Shown here: positions 40,965 to 53,493 of the stretch, piece by piece
How the letters are laid out: each line of letters opens with the position of its first letter
Numbering within the stretch: the stretch's first letter is position 1
Assembly (NCBI GenBank): GCA_907163375.1
Contig: CAJQUW010012682.1
Location: forward strand, 62,001-126,000
Reading direction: 5' to 3'
From: Prostheceraeus crozeri
Taxonomy: Eukaryota; Platyhelminthes; Polycladida; Euryleptidae
DNA: 64,000 nucleotides
Notes under the pieces: generated by a model
What the model saw: only the letters and a program-made list of their open reading frames with translations
The model's database searches: none
What the model was told of the DNA's origin: nothing
Made by a program: the position numbers and the translations under genes

Positions 40965-43609
40965 TTATAATTCACTTAAGTACAAATACCATTTATAGTA
41001 TCTGGCAACACAAATCTGAAATTGACGCTGTCGTCTAGAAGTCCTCGCAAGTTCGATGATGTACTGTGCACTTCTCGCAAGCTGGTGAGGAATGATTGAA
41101 TGTAAGGGATGCTCCATATTGTTCTCAGCAGACCTGAACAACTTGCAGGCAACTTCCATTCGGTGTTCACTTAGGTTGTCAAACTCCTTGTAATCGCACT
41201 CACTTACATGGACTATACGATGGCAGCGTCTCAAGAATCGCTCCAATCTTGTTTGTAGGAGACGAGACAATCCAATAAATACTGGCGATGCGTAGTCGAA
41301 TAGAGATAGAATAATGCCTTTGTAGGTCTGCATCAGGATATCACGAGACACAACAGGGCGTAGGATACGAAGAGCATACAGTCTTGAATTACATTTCCTG
41401 AGTATATCGTCAACATGAGAATTCCACTTCAAATTTGAAGAAAATGTGACTCCGAGTATTTTCAAATGTGACACATTTTGTACCTCTGGCAAAGAGAATG
41501 TATCCAAACTTGCTTCATTTCTTTTACGCATCACTAATAATTTTGAATTGTTGATATTCAGTCGCAAACTTATTGCTCTGCTGTCACTGGAGATAGTGCT
41601 GAGTATCACTTTAAGATGTTCGATGGACTCAAAGATATTTTGATCGATCTTCTTAATTATGAAAATATCATCAGCGTACTTTATATAGTTGACATTCACA
41701 GGGTCGATGAGATCCGCGGTGTAAAATATGTAGAGAAGGGGACCAATAATTGATCCTTGGGGTACTCCGCTTCTTACTCGTATTGAATTACTGACGAATC
41801 TTCCCAATCGCACTGATTGAGATCTATTGCTTAAGTAGGATTCAATCCACTGAACAAATTGTTGTGGAAATTTTCTCATTCTCAACTTACCTATGAGCAC
41901 TTTGTGGGAAACGGTATCAAAAGCTCTTGAGTAATCCAATGACATAATTGCCACACCCCGGGTATCCTGTGCATCAAGTGATAAAGTGATCTTGTCTAAA
42001 AGGTGAATCAGGGCACATGTCGTCGATCAATTTGGTACATAGTCATACTGATTCACGTCAATCTCTCGAACAAAATAGCTGCGAATACTAGCGAGAACAA
42101 TCCTCTCCAAGATCTTCGCAATAGCAGGCATAACTGTTATGGGCCGAAGTTCGCTCAATTTTGGGGGATTAGTTTTTGGAATAGGTGTAATTAAACCATG
42201 TTTCCAGGCCGATGGTACTGTCCGATCAATGAAGCATGAATTGTAGATGTGACATAGTGGTTCCGTGAGAAAAAGTGCACCCTCCTTCAGGAGTCTTGGT
42301 GGGATGTTATCACTTCCGATAGACTTATTTGTATTAATTTTCGTTAGCATTTCATAGACTTCAAATGGTTCAACCAGAGGACACCAAACGCATTCAGATT
42401 CTGGACTAGTCGATGTCTGTATTCCGCCGAATTTATAGGTAGCATCATCTGAAGAAAAGCGTGATTCGAAAAGCTTATTCAAATGAGAACAACAGTCTAA
42501 CTCAGAAGGAAATTGGGAAAATATACTGCTCATGCTTGACTTCAAGTTTGTACTGCGTATATTATTTACCACCTTCCAGGCATTCTTGGAGCTATTCATA
42601 CATTTGGAAGCCCATGAAGCTTTAGCATTGACTATTTCCTGTCTGACTTTTAATTTGAGATGATTGTACATATAATACCAAAGTTCTTAATACGAAAGGC
42701 GAACCATCTTTGATCGATGAGGCTTTTCACAACTGGTATCATCCACGGTTTGTCTCTGGAACTCAGCACCACTTGTTTTGTAGGAATAGTGGAAATGCAC
42801 CTCTCTAATTTTGAATAAAAGACTCGCAACTTTTCATCAACCGTGTCGCAGTGATATGTGTCCGAAAAATCAGTGCAGATAAGGGCATCCAAGTGCCTGT
42901 CTAAATTTGATTTCCTGTAATCCCTCACGACAAATGTTTCCCCATTCGTAGAAGGACATGTGCCTTTTAGTAGGACACAATTATGGTCTGATGTAGACAG
43001 AGCAGGCAAGACTTCACATGCTATGTAATGGGGGCTTATTTCTGAAGACATAAGGATTTTGTCAAGTATGCTAGTACCTCTCGTGGGATCGCAGACTTTA
43101 TTTATAAGATCAAACGAAACTTCGATGTTATTTGTTCGAAAGTCATTGAAATCGCCACAGATGATGACCTTGGAGTCTGGTGAGTCCATCAAGACAGAGT
43201 CTATGATATCAACAATACAAGATGTTAGCGATAAGCAATCCGATGCAGATAAGTTGGGAGGTAAATACATAGACACAAGAATAATTTTCGGAAGAGTGAA
43301 GTGAATAACCAAGTAATCGAAGAACGGGTGATTCGGAACAGGTACTTGTATAGGACGAAGCTTCATATGAATCCAAGCGCATACACCTCCACCAACGCGA
43401 CCACATCGATCATCACGAAATGTCACGTAGGAATTTATTTGTAGGAGGTTAGATTCAATTTTTGGTTTCAGCCATGATTCGGTCACTATAATTATAGCAG
43501 GTTTGTGAGTCATGTGCATTGCACAAAGCTCGTCGAACTTCTTAAAGATGGATCTTGCATTTGTTAAAAGGATAGATAGAGGATGTATCGAAGAAAAACG
43601 AAGCGATGA
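40965..43609 (-). pseudogene. LINE ORF2: endonuclease and reverse transcriptase
   Basis: The endonuclease opens with NARSIFKKFDELCAMHM and IVTESWLKPKI, and contains VIICGDFNDF and the histidine box STSDHNCVLL. The reverse transcriptase shows LRPITVMPAIAKILER, SLDYSRAFDTVSH, SGVPQGSIIGPLLY and the catalytic YIKYADDIFII. The C-terminal end is around QRQFQICVARYYKW. It nicks target DNA and copies its RNA there. It is disabled by one frameshift near 42660 (after RIKNFGI) and one in-frame TGA near 42030 (between YVPN and STTCAL). All catalytic motifs are otherwise readable. No first methionine is clear at the ORF2 start. Confidence 0.85.
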
Positions 43610-43638
43610 ATGCTTTTCAGAAGCCCTAAAATCCGTTA

Positions 43639-44331
43639 TTAAAAATTTTCGGCGGAATACTTGTCATTGTCTACGTAGACAGCATTTTTCCAAATGTATA
43701 TTCTCTTCCCACTATTTTCAGGTTGCTTTCTCAGGGAGTTACACATTTCTCGCAGCCTTTTATTCAACGATTGTTGTGAAGGGGTATAATCGGGGTTAAT
43801 AAATACACCCCTCATGCTTTGTGAATTACGCAGTTTCTTAGCATTCGATAAAATAAGAGTTCTTTTATGTAGATCGTTCAGAACGACACGAACCGGGCGT
43901 GGTTTCCCATGCACAGGTCGACCAATTCTTTGAATTGACTCACAATCAGTGGAGACATCGAAAACAACGTTGATGCAGTCCAAGATGAAAGAAATTGAAG
44001 ACCTTAACTGAGAGTCATTAGGCTTCTCTTCCACACCATGAAAAATGATATTACGCCTTCTCAAAGACCTTTCATGCTTCTCAATGATATTATCATGTTC
44101 TTTAATGTCATTTATCAGTTGTGAGACTGTATCTCTTGACAGGGAGTCCTGTTTCAAAGAAGCCTCAAGTTTAATTTGCCTTTCTCTAATTGAAACATTT
44201 TCATTTTCTAATACTTGGACCCGGTTTGTCAGGGACACAATATCATCTTTTAGGCTCTGTATCTCCTTTGTCAAAGACGAAATAACAGCTGCTGTAGCTG
44301 CGTCAATCATTGTCTTAATCTCTGAAATCAT
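43639..44331 (-). CDS. LINE ORF1 RNA-binding protein
   Basis: 230 residues, uninterrupted. The N-terminal two fifths form a coiled coil (SLTKEIQSLKDDIVSLTNRV; LENENVSIRERQIKLEASL). The C-terminal part has the RRM-like fold of the L1-type ORF1 family: RRRNIIFHGVEE, then SIQRIGRPVHGKPRPVRVVL, KKLRNSQSMRGVFINPDYT and a final basic helix. Such proteins coat LINE RNA as trimers and help reverse transcription. It lies about 30 bp upstream of ORF2. Confidence 0.82.
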   Translation of the reverse strand: MISEIKTMIDAATAAVISSLTKEIQSLKDDIVSLTNRVQVLENENVSIRERQIKLEASLKQDSLSRDTVSQLINDIKEHDNIIEKHERSLRRRNIIFHGVEEKPNDSQLRSSISFILDCINVVFDVSTDCESIQRIGRPVHGKPRPVRVVLNDLHKRTLILSNAKKLRNSQSMRGVFINPDYTPSQQSLNKRLREMCNSLRKQPENSGKRIYIWKNAVYVDNDKYSAENF

Positions 44332-44345
44332 CGAGCTGCTCTATT

Positions 44346-45849
44346 GATGAAGGGGTATTGAATCAAAATTACAAATAATTCACAATTTATTGGAAATAAT
44401 CAATTAAGAGTGATGGTATGATACTTATCTGCAATTAGGTACGCAATCACGCTATGTGAGCAAGTCACTTCAAGACCATTTACAAAGATGCATGCACAGA
44501 TGATAAAAGGAAACAAAGTAAAGAAGCAATGATAAAAGGTTCTGACAGCGTGGTTAAAATGGTGAAGGGAGTGTGACAATTTTCACTCGGTAGGCAAGTT
44601 GCAATTAATGAATGAATTAAGTAAAAATTCGGTAGATCATAATATCATGTCTAATTGGGAGAATGAGGATAAATTCCATCAAACACTTCAACAGAACAAA
44701 AGAGAGTGTTCTGAAAAGTTGTGATACGTCAATGGAAATCCTTCAAGTAACCCACAGAGACTCTTCAACTGTTCTCTTCTTTCGATCACTTGCGTCGCTA
44801 GCAGGCGATTGTACAGCAAGCACTTCGAGTAGAATTGTACTCGACTGTCATTCGCTATGTTGATCTGTCACGCGTCTCTCGTACACTATCTCTGCACTAT
44901 TGGATTCAAAGGATGTGGTGGGTTTAAAGAGGAGGAGATTCGTCTGCAAAATATACGTCAAGGAGAACACTTGCGATATTGTCCATGTATTTCCTATTCC
45001 ATCACGTGACACGTATGATCGACTTTTTGTTCATCATCACTCATCAAATTTCTGTGATCAATGTGAACGACGGCCTCGTTTTCTTCGACCTCTTCCACGC
45101 TGTGATGGCCATTTATTTCAACGTTCCGAATAAGGTTGGAATTCGACCTTGGCCTTGGATGATCTTGGGTGCTGTACCCAAGGTTCTAAAATGTTCACTA
45201 ATTTTTGATAAAATCCGAAACTTGTACCAGCCATTTAGAAAAAATAAAATCGATATTTCTAACACATAACATCGATGAAAATCAAATGCAATTATTAAAT
45301 TACAGTAGAGAAAGAATTCTGGACAACTAATTGTCAATCAGTTTTCATTTGGAAGCGGAGGTCAAGGTTCGACCTTGGGTAGGTGATACAAAAATTGGGT
45401 CATGTGAGGTCGGTTAAAATCATGTGATGTACATAAAATGAAATAATAAATTTTTGATGGCATACATCTTGTGTTGCTCCGCAGCAGCCAATGCGAAGAG
45501 CAGAGATGTGATGGAGTAGCTAAGTCCTGATGTCTAAGTGCATGCACAGTATGTACCGGCACTATGTATGCCCGACAATATGAAAATAGTTGATGACAAT
45601 ATCAAGGTTAAGAAAAAGATTGAGTGCTGCATATGGGCCGACTAATACAAATACAATACAATGGCAAATACAAATTCAGTAATTAATAATTTCTGAAGAG
45701 GTGTTTGCTCAAAATTATTTGGGACGTCAAATAGATGACAATCTGAATAAAATGACCCTGTCATGCTTAAATTATTTTCAAAATTAGTTTTTTGAGAAAA
45801 AATTAAAACACAATTTGCGGGCGTTCTAGGCACCGCACCAGGTTGGGAG
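44346..45849. other. Intron, no feature assigned
   Basis: May include the 5' untranslated part of the LINE to its left. Frames at 44900..45269 show nothing recognisable. Confidence 0.35.
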
Positions 45850-46375
45850 TGATGCCACTAGAATCGCATTAATCTCCTCTTTCTTTTGGTTATAAACTTT
45901 TTGCTGCCGTGCCATGTCCTTTGTAAAGTGTTTACGTGGTAATGGCAATAATGGAGATGTCATTTGGAAGGCCTTTGTGAGTCTTGTCTTGTGTCACATT
46001 ACATTCTGTTGGCCGGTCATGTGCGACTTAAATGCTAATTATTTTAGAAAATTTGAACAACTGTATCGTCCTGCGATCCGCTGGGCCAATGTTAGTCGTA
46101 AGCCTTCTCTTCGTCTTGTTCTTGATAAATGTTGTATTAAATTGATCAAGATCAGTAATAATGTCAGTTTACACCCACTGTCTGAATTCTTTTCCTTGAG
46201 AGAAACATCACACAATGTTCGTCATGCCAGAGTTCTTTTGCCTATGAAACGATCGTCTGCCCTGTATAATAGATCGTTTGTTAAATTTTCTGTATATTCA
46301 TGAATGCAAATTGTGCCATCTTGTCATACCGCTTTTGTATTTGACGACAATAAAGCATTATTATTATTATCAAAT
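45850..46375 (+). mobile_element. LINE 3' fragment with (ATT)n tail
   Basis: The frame 45914..46303 contains the C-terminal part of a LINE reverse transcriptase protein: FEQLYRPAIRWANVSRKPSL; SVHPLSEFF-like LHPLSEFFSLRETSHNVRHA and a final ALYNRSFVKF. It is followed by gacgacaataaagcattatt and (ATT)n. It resembles the LINE fragment at 5816..6830 in both protein end and tail. It is 5'-truncated. Confidence 0.65.
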
Positions 46376-47879
46376 GTTGACAACATGAAAGACATGTTTA
46401 GTGGAACTTTCTCAAACTGTGTATTCAATGTCAAGTTTGAGAAGTAAGAGACAATGTGACATGACTCATCATAGTATGATACTTATTGCTGATAAATTAT
46501 TGAAATTTGTTCAATTTACTAATTTATCATAGTTTTCAATATTTTACTATGGATCTATGTACCCAGTAGAATAAACGATAATCTACTATTAGAATAAACG
46601 ATTATATTCTATCGTTAAATATCTACAATTCTACTGATATCGGTCATATAAATGTCCACGCATGTACTGTATGCTTCTCATGTATCAGGGTACATTTTAG
46701 CAAATACACTACGTGACAATTGTCAAGTTGTCATTCTGTCACGTGACCTTCTTAGTTGTTCCCAGAGGTGGGCATGTGCGCTCCGACTTAGTGCTTCGCA
46801 CTCCGGAGCAAATCGCCAATTTCCCGGAGCGCAAGAAACAATTTGCGCTCCGACCGTGAAATCAACATCCCAGGAAAGCGCTACATTCATGGAATGATAA
46901 TTTCTTTTACCATCGGCTTAATCCTTATGTAAATTTGAGACAAAGGGTTTCAGTAGGAGTTTTAGGGTCGGAATACAAGGCATTTGGCACTAAATGAGAT
47001 GTCGTAATTCTTTTGATTACTTCTACATCTGTGCAAGACTAACTGAATATTTTGACAAGAGGTGAAGCTGCGGGATGCAGAATGCACAAAATATCCTGTA
47101 ATGGAGACACAAACGCAAATGCGTGTGCTGAAATATTCATGTCACTAAAGGGCTTGGGACCATCATAATACAGTATTAAGTCTTCACTTGATGAGTAATT
47201 GTCATGTAATTCGCGATGCCGCTTGATTTTAGGGAAGCACCCGCTAGCTGGTCAATAGCGTGCTTGCGCTTTCAGGTGTAAACATTGGAATCAACAGTAA
47301 CTCGCGTTCCTCTCGGTACCAGAGCGATAACCAAGTCAACACTCTGTAGAGCATCAGTCATGGGATTTTTGTCTTTGCTGACGCCACTCATGTTGCCCTA
47401 GGGATACATGTATAGTATAGGGAAAACCGATAACGAGCGGCATCGCGAATTGTGTGATAACATGAGTGGTCAACAGATGTGCGAGTAAAGGGAAGGGATC
47501 CGTTGATGTCACAGTAGGGTGTTGGATCGAGTGTACGTGCGGCAGACCACAAGGACTCTGTCATGGCTCTGTTAACGCGAAGACAGACTGGAAAAAGAAG
47601 AGACACGAGTATGACGACTCGGACAGCAGAGAGTCTTTGGCCGAGAGGAGACATGACGGTGGGGAGGGGGGAGAAGCATGGATGTATATAAAGATGACTA
47701 CTTTTATTAATCTTAAAAAATTTTGTTTCTCAAAATGTGCTCAAAAATTATTCTGTTTTTTAACATTTTTGGACGAACCTCTAGACCCAATGAAATTCAT
47801 ACCAAATTTCCGGAAGAATCTCACCCATGTCGACACGTCAACGGCTTGGTGATTTTCTGACAGACCTGATGCCATCAAT
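46376..47879. other. Intron, mostly unassigned
   Basis: A GC-rich patch at 46750..46860 repeats gcgctccg-like words and opens cagaggtgggca, which recalls a hAT end, but no partner end was found. The open frame 47466..47852 has no known domain. Confidence 0.35.
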
Positions 47880-48702
47880 CTGCTTATAGACTGTACCATA
47901 GTACAGAGACTGCACTTTTGAAGATCACTAGTGACGCCCTTACTGCGATGGATAATGGTAGCATCACACTGATGCCATTGGTAGTGACTTGGTGTATCCA
48001 GTGTCACAACTTCTGTGCCTTGGAGTTGCACTTGATTCCACATCATCTTTCACGCATCATACAACAAAAACAGTTTCATCATGTTTTGCTACTCTAATAC
48101 ATTTACGCTCAGTTCGCCGATCTATCACTCGTCTGCTTGCATCGACATTAGTCAAATCACTGGTATTTCCCAAGTTGGACTATTGTGTTTCCGTTTTGGC
48201 AGGTACTCCGGAGCTCCAGTTAGCTATGATTCAGCGTGTTATCAACGCCTCTGCACGACTTGTTTCCAAGTTCTCAGAGAACTGGAGCGGCTCTGCATGA
48301 GATCAAGGATTGATCTTCGGCTGACTATTCTCGCATACAAATGTCTTCTCGGCTGTTCGTCTCATTATTTTTGTAATCTAGTTGTGTCTGTTAGCTCCCT
48401 TCCAATCCGATCTCGTCTTCGCTCCTCAGCAATGAATTCGCTCAATTTGCCAAGACATCGGATGAAGACTGCCAAGAATCAGTTTTCTTACTCTTCTGCC
48501 CACATATTTGAAGAATTTGCCTATCAAGGTGAAACCTGCAGACTCCCGTGCATTTAAATTATCAGCGAAGAAGTTTTTCATGTCAGACTAATTTTCATCA
48601 CTCTTATGCCTGTATATATCATTTCATTAAATGTGTACAATAGCTTTGAAGCTTTGTCATAATCACACTTTTTAATAAATCGTGATCAATTCAATTCAAT
48701 AT
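47880..48702 (+). mobile_element. CR1-type LINE 3' fragment
   Basis: Plus-strand reading LGVALDSTSSFTHHTTKTV, then LASTLVKSLVFPKLDYCVSV and QLAMIQRVINASARLV: the palm-end and thumb of a CR1/L2 reverse transcriptase. Later frames carry RSRLRSSAMNSLNLPRHRM-type C-terminal sequence. The tail ends near gatcaattcaattcaatatt, a short-repeat end typical of CR1. It stops about 55 bp before Ig exon d. Confidence 0.7.
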
Positions 48703-48758
48703 TCTGTTCTCCTCAATGTCTATCTGTCACCGCTCAGGAAACACAGGAAATGTCTTAC

Positions 48759-49001
48759 TTTTCACATCGACGTTCCTCCTCCTTTTATCACTTCCATGTC
48801 TGTTTGTCGCCGTGCATTCTATTGTCGTTTCTCCTTCGGTTGTGTTCATCGGCAATCGGAAATTCAGCAAGTTGTCTCTTCCAGAGAATGTTTTCCCTTC
48901 AATTCTGACAGTCATTTCGGCTGGAGGATTTGCGTCTGCCTGACATCGAATTGGCGATCCCACGACAGCACTCAGTGAGAACTCCGTTATTCTTGGCTTA
49001 T
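48759..49001 (-). CDS. Ig-domain exon, type d (second copy)
   Basis: A 243-bp exon (81 codons) between tcacgtttacag and GAAAA|GTAAGA, phase 1 at both ends. It encodes one I-set-like Ig domain, KPRITEFSLSAVVGSPIRC to RRRNVDVK, cysteines in SPIRCQADANPPAEM and TTIECTATNRHG. It is preceded in the transcript by exon c after an intron of only 62 bp. It is the shortest of the three d exons. Confidence 0.87.
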
Positions 49002-49063
49002 CTGTAAACGTGAGACAATCTTTCAACAACATTTCTACATCAGAAAACACAAAGGAAACTCAC

Positions 49064-49225
49064 AGGTGACATTCAACGTTCTTGACTTCTCCACACCATC
49101 GAACTGACAAACCACAGTCTGGTTGTTGTTCTGTCGGGTGACAACTGCTGTCCAAAGACGGTTGACGACCGGGAAACCACGGCGATCATGCTGCCGAGAA
49201 GTGGTTTTCTGTTTGACGACCAAAC
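49064..49225 (-). CDS. Ig half-domain exon, type c (first copy)
   Basis: A 162-bp exon between ttatttcccaacag and CACCT|GTGAGT, phase 1 at both ends. It encodes the second half of an Ig domain, LVVKQKTTSRQHDRRGFPVV to SRTLNVT, with the second Ig cysteine in QTVVCQFDGV. Its first half is most likely the exon at 55080..55248, 5.85 kb upstream, which ends in the matching phase. It is followed by exon d after 62 bp. Confidence 0.8.
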
Positions 49226-52200
49226 CTGTTGGGAAATAAGTTTTGTGACTATTTATTGTTTGAAGCATCAAAATTACATGGGGAAGCACACTACATTCCT
49301 CCTTCAGAAGTTAAAGATCTTTCCAAATTTATTTTTCATTTTTCATCAAGAAAATTATTGAATGAATTCCGTGTTTAATACTTCCGTGTTTAACTAATGG
49401 ATCTTTAGTCGCTTTTATTTGTGTCAGTGATTTGCTTTGATGGACTTCTACAAGTGTAAATCATGGCATGAAATGTCCACGTGGCTGTTTTGGTGAGACG
49501 ATTCTGTCTGCTGCAGAATTAATTAAATATGTAAGTCATGTTTAGGATGCACAAAAGAAAATCTGACCTAAAATCATGAGATTTGAATAAATCGCATTCT
49601 CAGCATGATGGAGCTGCAATGGAATCGCCATTACTCGTCTGACTATCGCCAATATCGTCATTCTTCATAAACATCACCAATATTTGTCATTTTTCGAGAG
49701 AGAAGCTGTGAGGGAAGCTGAGATAAGGAGGACATATTTTTGCACACTTTTAGATTCTCTATGTTTATGAAATTTTTATGACTAAGACAAAAACGTTAAC
49801 TATACTGATTCTATTATTACTATTTCTGAATTCTTTACGATCAAGAATGGAATTTACGATGCATTTGTAATTATTTTCCGTTTTTGGATATTTGTTTTTA
49901 CAAGGAAATGTAAACTACCTGAATTTTCTGATTACATTTCTCTAACCCATCTACATACTGACTCTTGTCATCAAACCTCTTTATTAAATGGAATTATCAA
50001 TTATTTGTGAAATAGTGATGTCAAGTTGTTCAAGTAAAAAATTATCGGAGAAGATTTAAGACATTTGGATTAAGGTTTTAAAGAAGAGATGCAGTGAAAA
50101 TTCAAGAAAGAACCTAAATTGATACAGAAAAAGAAAGTCTCGAATAAGATAGACCCCTTCCCTGACAAGCATTTGGGGATAGTCTATGAAATCAATAATA
50201 TTGAATATACATGGAAGATTATCCTGGTGATGCAAAAATACTTTTGGACTTTCATCGATATTGGATGGTAGTGCGATGGTATTTCATGATAATTTGCAAT
50301 TTCATCTTGTATGCTAATTGCTTCCTGAAATCATTTCACTTGAAGATGGACTGCAAGCACAAAATGTATATATTTAAGCACTTGCGGATTGGAGAACGCC
50401 ATCAGTCCTCATTAGGACTACTTTAACTAATAATTTGAATTACTAAGCATTATATTCTATTATAAATGGCTACTGGGATGACTTTCATCATCGTATGAGA
50501 ATTAAATCACTTTTGCCATGATCATGTCCTATGGTGCATGGGCAAAAATCCCAGGTAATCAAAGCTTAGAAGTTGAAAGATCTCTACATCAGATGAATGA
50601 CATCAGTGATGCAAAAGCACTTTGCTTCATCATGTGCAGACTAATTGATATTCTTCAATCACCACAAACATCAAATGAAAGCATAGAAGAATGATATCAA
50701 TAAAAAAATAACAAGACATTAACTCTCTGAGACTTGAGGGGGGTTCAGTGGACCCCTTTTACAAATTCTTAGTTTACCTGTTTAAACTTTAAATCGATAT
50801 CAAATCATTAGAAAATTTTTTAATAAAACAATGACGTTTGCGTGTAGTAAGTTGATATAACTAATGCTTTGAGTGCCTTTCAGCCTTCTCAGAAAACACA
50901 TGAGAAAATGTGGTGTTTTTGTAATTTGACGACATTTGGAAGTGTCAGTTGTACTAAGAGATGGTTTTACGATGCCTGCTGTCGCCATGCAACCTCAGAT
51001 GATTAATTGGAATGAAATTGATTTATTCCATGCTGCATAACCCTTACATTTGGTCATTTTTTCAAATCTATCCAATCTAATCGGAAATAGGCCTAAACTG
51101 AGCCATAATTGCTGCACTTTGTGACCCTCAAAACAACTGTGTCAACAGATCTCAAACTCATCAATTACTGATGTGAAAACTTTGCCAACTGTGTGGTTTT
51201 AGTGTTGAACTTCGAATACAATGATAGCTTTCATTTTGAACACTGATTTGTGCGGATTTGTTCATGTAGGCCAACCAGTCATGCACGATCATGTGCGAAA
51301 ACAAAATATTCACATTTTGCGACCTTCTAGCGTAACGCACATGCACGAGCATGATGTGAAAATTAGTAGATGAATTACATTCATCATGCATCATCGTGGA
51401 CATGCACAAATTCTTTTTTCATCTGATAGTAAAAATTTTGTAATGGGAATTTCTACACCCTCTGAGACCTGAGGGGGGTCCAGTGCATCCCTTTGGCCTA
51501 TCTACCACACTTCTACGGATTCGATTGAGATGAAATAACACATGCAGATTCACCGTCAAAAATGATGATGTTACATGGGCATGAGCGGACATCAAGGATG
51601 CGGAGTCTTAACATTTTGAAAGGACTCCGACTCCGGGAGTATGCCTGATGAATGAGATGATTTCCAGATCCGAGTTGACATTTTGTATTAAGTTTAGAAT
51701 AGTATGCGAGCGAGCAACTCTGAAATCACCAGTCTTCATATCCCAATACAAGAATGGGTACGTGTATCTTATTCGATATGATAATACGGCGGCGTCTCAT
51801 CAATATAAATAATTATTTCAAAATGCCTGCATATGAGGAAACATTCGGTTTATGGAAGTTGATTTTTGATAATGATAGACCAAAATTCAATCCCGTTTTA
51901 AAATTATACGTTTGAATCAGACAGAATTTCACATTGCACTTCTCAAATATACTGGGAAGCATCTTCATCGGTTGTGGTACAAGGGGCGAACATTGAATCA
52001 TTATTATTGAAATCATGATTGCATCCATCCTATAGCCTACTGATCACGAAAACATCATGAAGACAGTCTGATAATGAACAGTAGTAACAGTGCTTGTCAG
52101 ACCACGCTAAGAATCACTGATTCTCGCCGGGAGACCTGATCTTGGCATGAAGTAGTGTCGCGGTTCACTCTTTTAATTTGATGTCTCGTTTAGTAAGCCT

Positions 52201-52285
52201 TGAAGATTCGAGAAGTCACGCGAAAGCTTGAAAAATCACATGTTTTTGCTTTTAAAGATATCTTTGGGTTTGTTGGCTTTTGGTA
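49226..52285. other. Intron, no gene seen
   Basis: AT-rich sequence. Two direct copies of a phrase ctctgagacctgagggggg, followed by a tcca/ttca-gtg...ccc block, lie at about 50723..50760 and 51460..51495, 740 bp apart. They are possibly ends of a degraded element. Nothing else is recognised. Confidence 0.4.
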
Positions 52286-52289
52286 GACA

Positions 52290-53120
52290 ACCAGATAAAC
52301 AAAGAGCCCGTGGTCAATCAATCAATTTCCAAGCCCTACGGAATTTCTGGGCACAAAATGCGATCCTTTTGGCTGTTAACATATCCGTTTAGCCAGAAAT
52401 GAGCTTCGTCACTGAAATACACTTTTGAAAGAAAGTCCTCGACAAATGACTTTGAGTGACCAACTTGCTTGGAGATCTAGCGCATAGATGACGATGGATT
52501 TTCGTGTGTCATTTCTCCAACAGCTTGTATAGCCTCTTCATTTGACGGTCTACCAGTCCGCGACCGATCATTGATTCTGCCGGTTTCATGGAATCGATTG
52601 ATAATTTCCGTAATCGCTTTTATGGGACCCGACTTTGACGACCATACTTTGTAGACCACTTCTTCTGTACCTCCGTCGCAGAACATCCATTTTCAAAACA
52701 AAGTTCCACAATTTCTACTCTCTCCGATACACTTAATCTGATCATGCTTAAAAGTGTTTGCAACTGAAAATACCGAAGCTATCTTAGCAATCACACTACC
52801 GCTTTCGTTCGAAGTGGGTGACGCACATAATTCATTGAAGAACAAACGTCAAAGAACAGGACGGTGCTTCACACAATATGTAGGGTGCATGCGCCCGAGA
52901 ACGCTTGTGTTTTTTGCTGGAAAAATCTTCAAAAGAATTTTAAAAATATATAATTTTGATTAAATTTTTAGTCTAAAATACAAAATTTTTAAAAAAATTT
53001 TTTTTAAAACAGAATCAACGTTCCAAAGTCTCTAAAAAGTCATTAGCTCGATGCCTATTCAAACTGTGAAGATTGAGAACAAAATGAAATCGCCCGGTTT
53101 CTTTATGGACACCCTGTATT
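52290..53120 (-). mobile_element. Decayed Tc1/mariner-like DNA transposon
   Basis: Minus-strand reading shows a helix-turn-helix region (EIINRFHETGRINDRSRTGR then PS; 52477..52686). The transposase segment VYFSDEAHFWLNGYVNSQKD follows at about 52380, where SDEAHF carries one catalytic Asp. The right flank at 53098..53120 ends tttatggacaccctgtatt, the usual start of such elements read from the other strand. The left end was not found. Multiple stops are present. A loose terminus of the same family is at 4905..5030. Confidence 0.65.
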
Positions 53121-53493
53121 AACCATGTTGCCGTATTGCTGTTTCCCCTCGAGAACACTATCAACCGTCAGCTATCCTGTCGAAAAATAGGTTGAATCTG
53201 ATTGCCGGTTAAGAGATTGAAAAGGAAAATTTCAGCCTCTGCTTATCAAGCAATGATCGGGGTTAATTAAGACAACAGATGACACTAGCTGTGTTTCATA
53301 AAGTAGTTAGCATTATTTAGAGTACTTATATTTTAAGGTATTAGATTGGTATTCACCGAATACCCTACGTAATGTAGTATTATAACCGACCGCCCCTGGT
53401 TGTTGTCTAGTTCTGTACCTTATGTGAGTCTAACGTGAGTGATGTATAAGTCACACAATATGTTCGTTATGATAATACACTCATTACTAATGA

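Larger units (their letters stand above)
40846..44345 (-). mobile_element. Nearly intact two-ORF LINE (CR1/Jockey group)
   Basis: It carries ORF1 (43639..44331), ORF2 (about 40965..43609) and a 3' tail of CTTTC/TTTC repeats (40850..40870). ORF2 has a full endonuclease and reverse transcriptase with just one in-frame stop and one frameshift, so this is the youngest LINE in the window. It sits in the intron between Ig exons d (48.8 kb) and a (40.7 kb), in the same direction as the gene. The 5' boundary is not defined and may lie up to a few hundred bases farther right. Confidence 0.85.

Noticed and set aside
46750-46860. GC-rich cagaggtgggca patch as a hAT element
   Set aside because: Only one end-like sequence was found, with no partner end or duplication.
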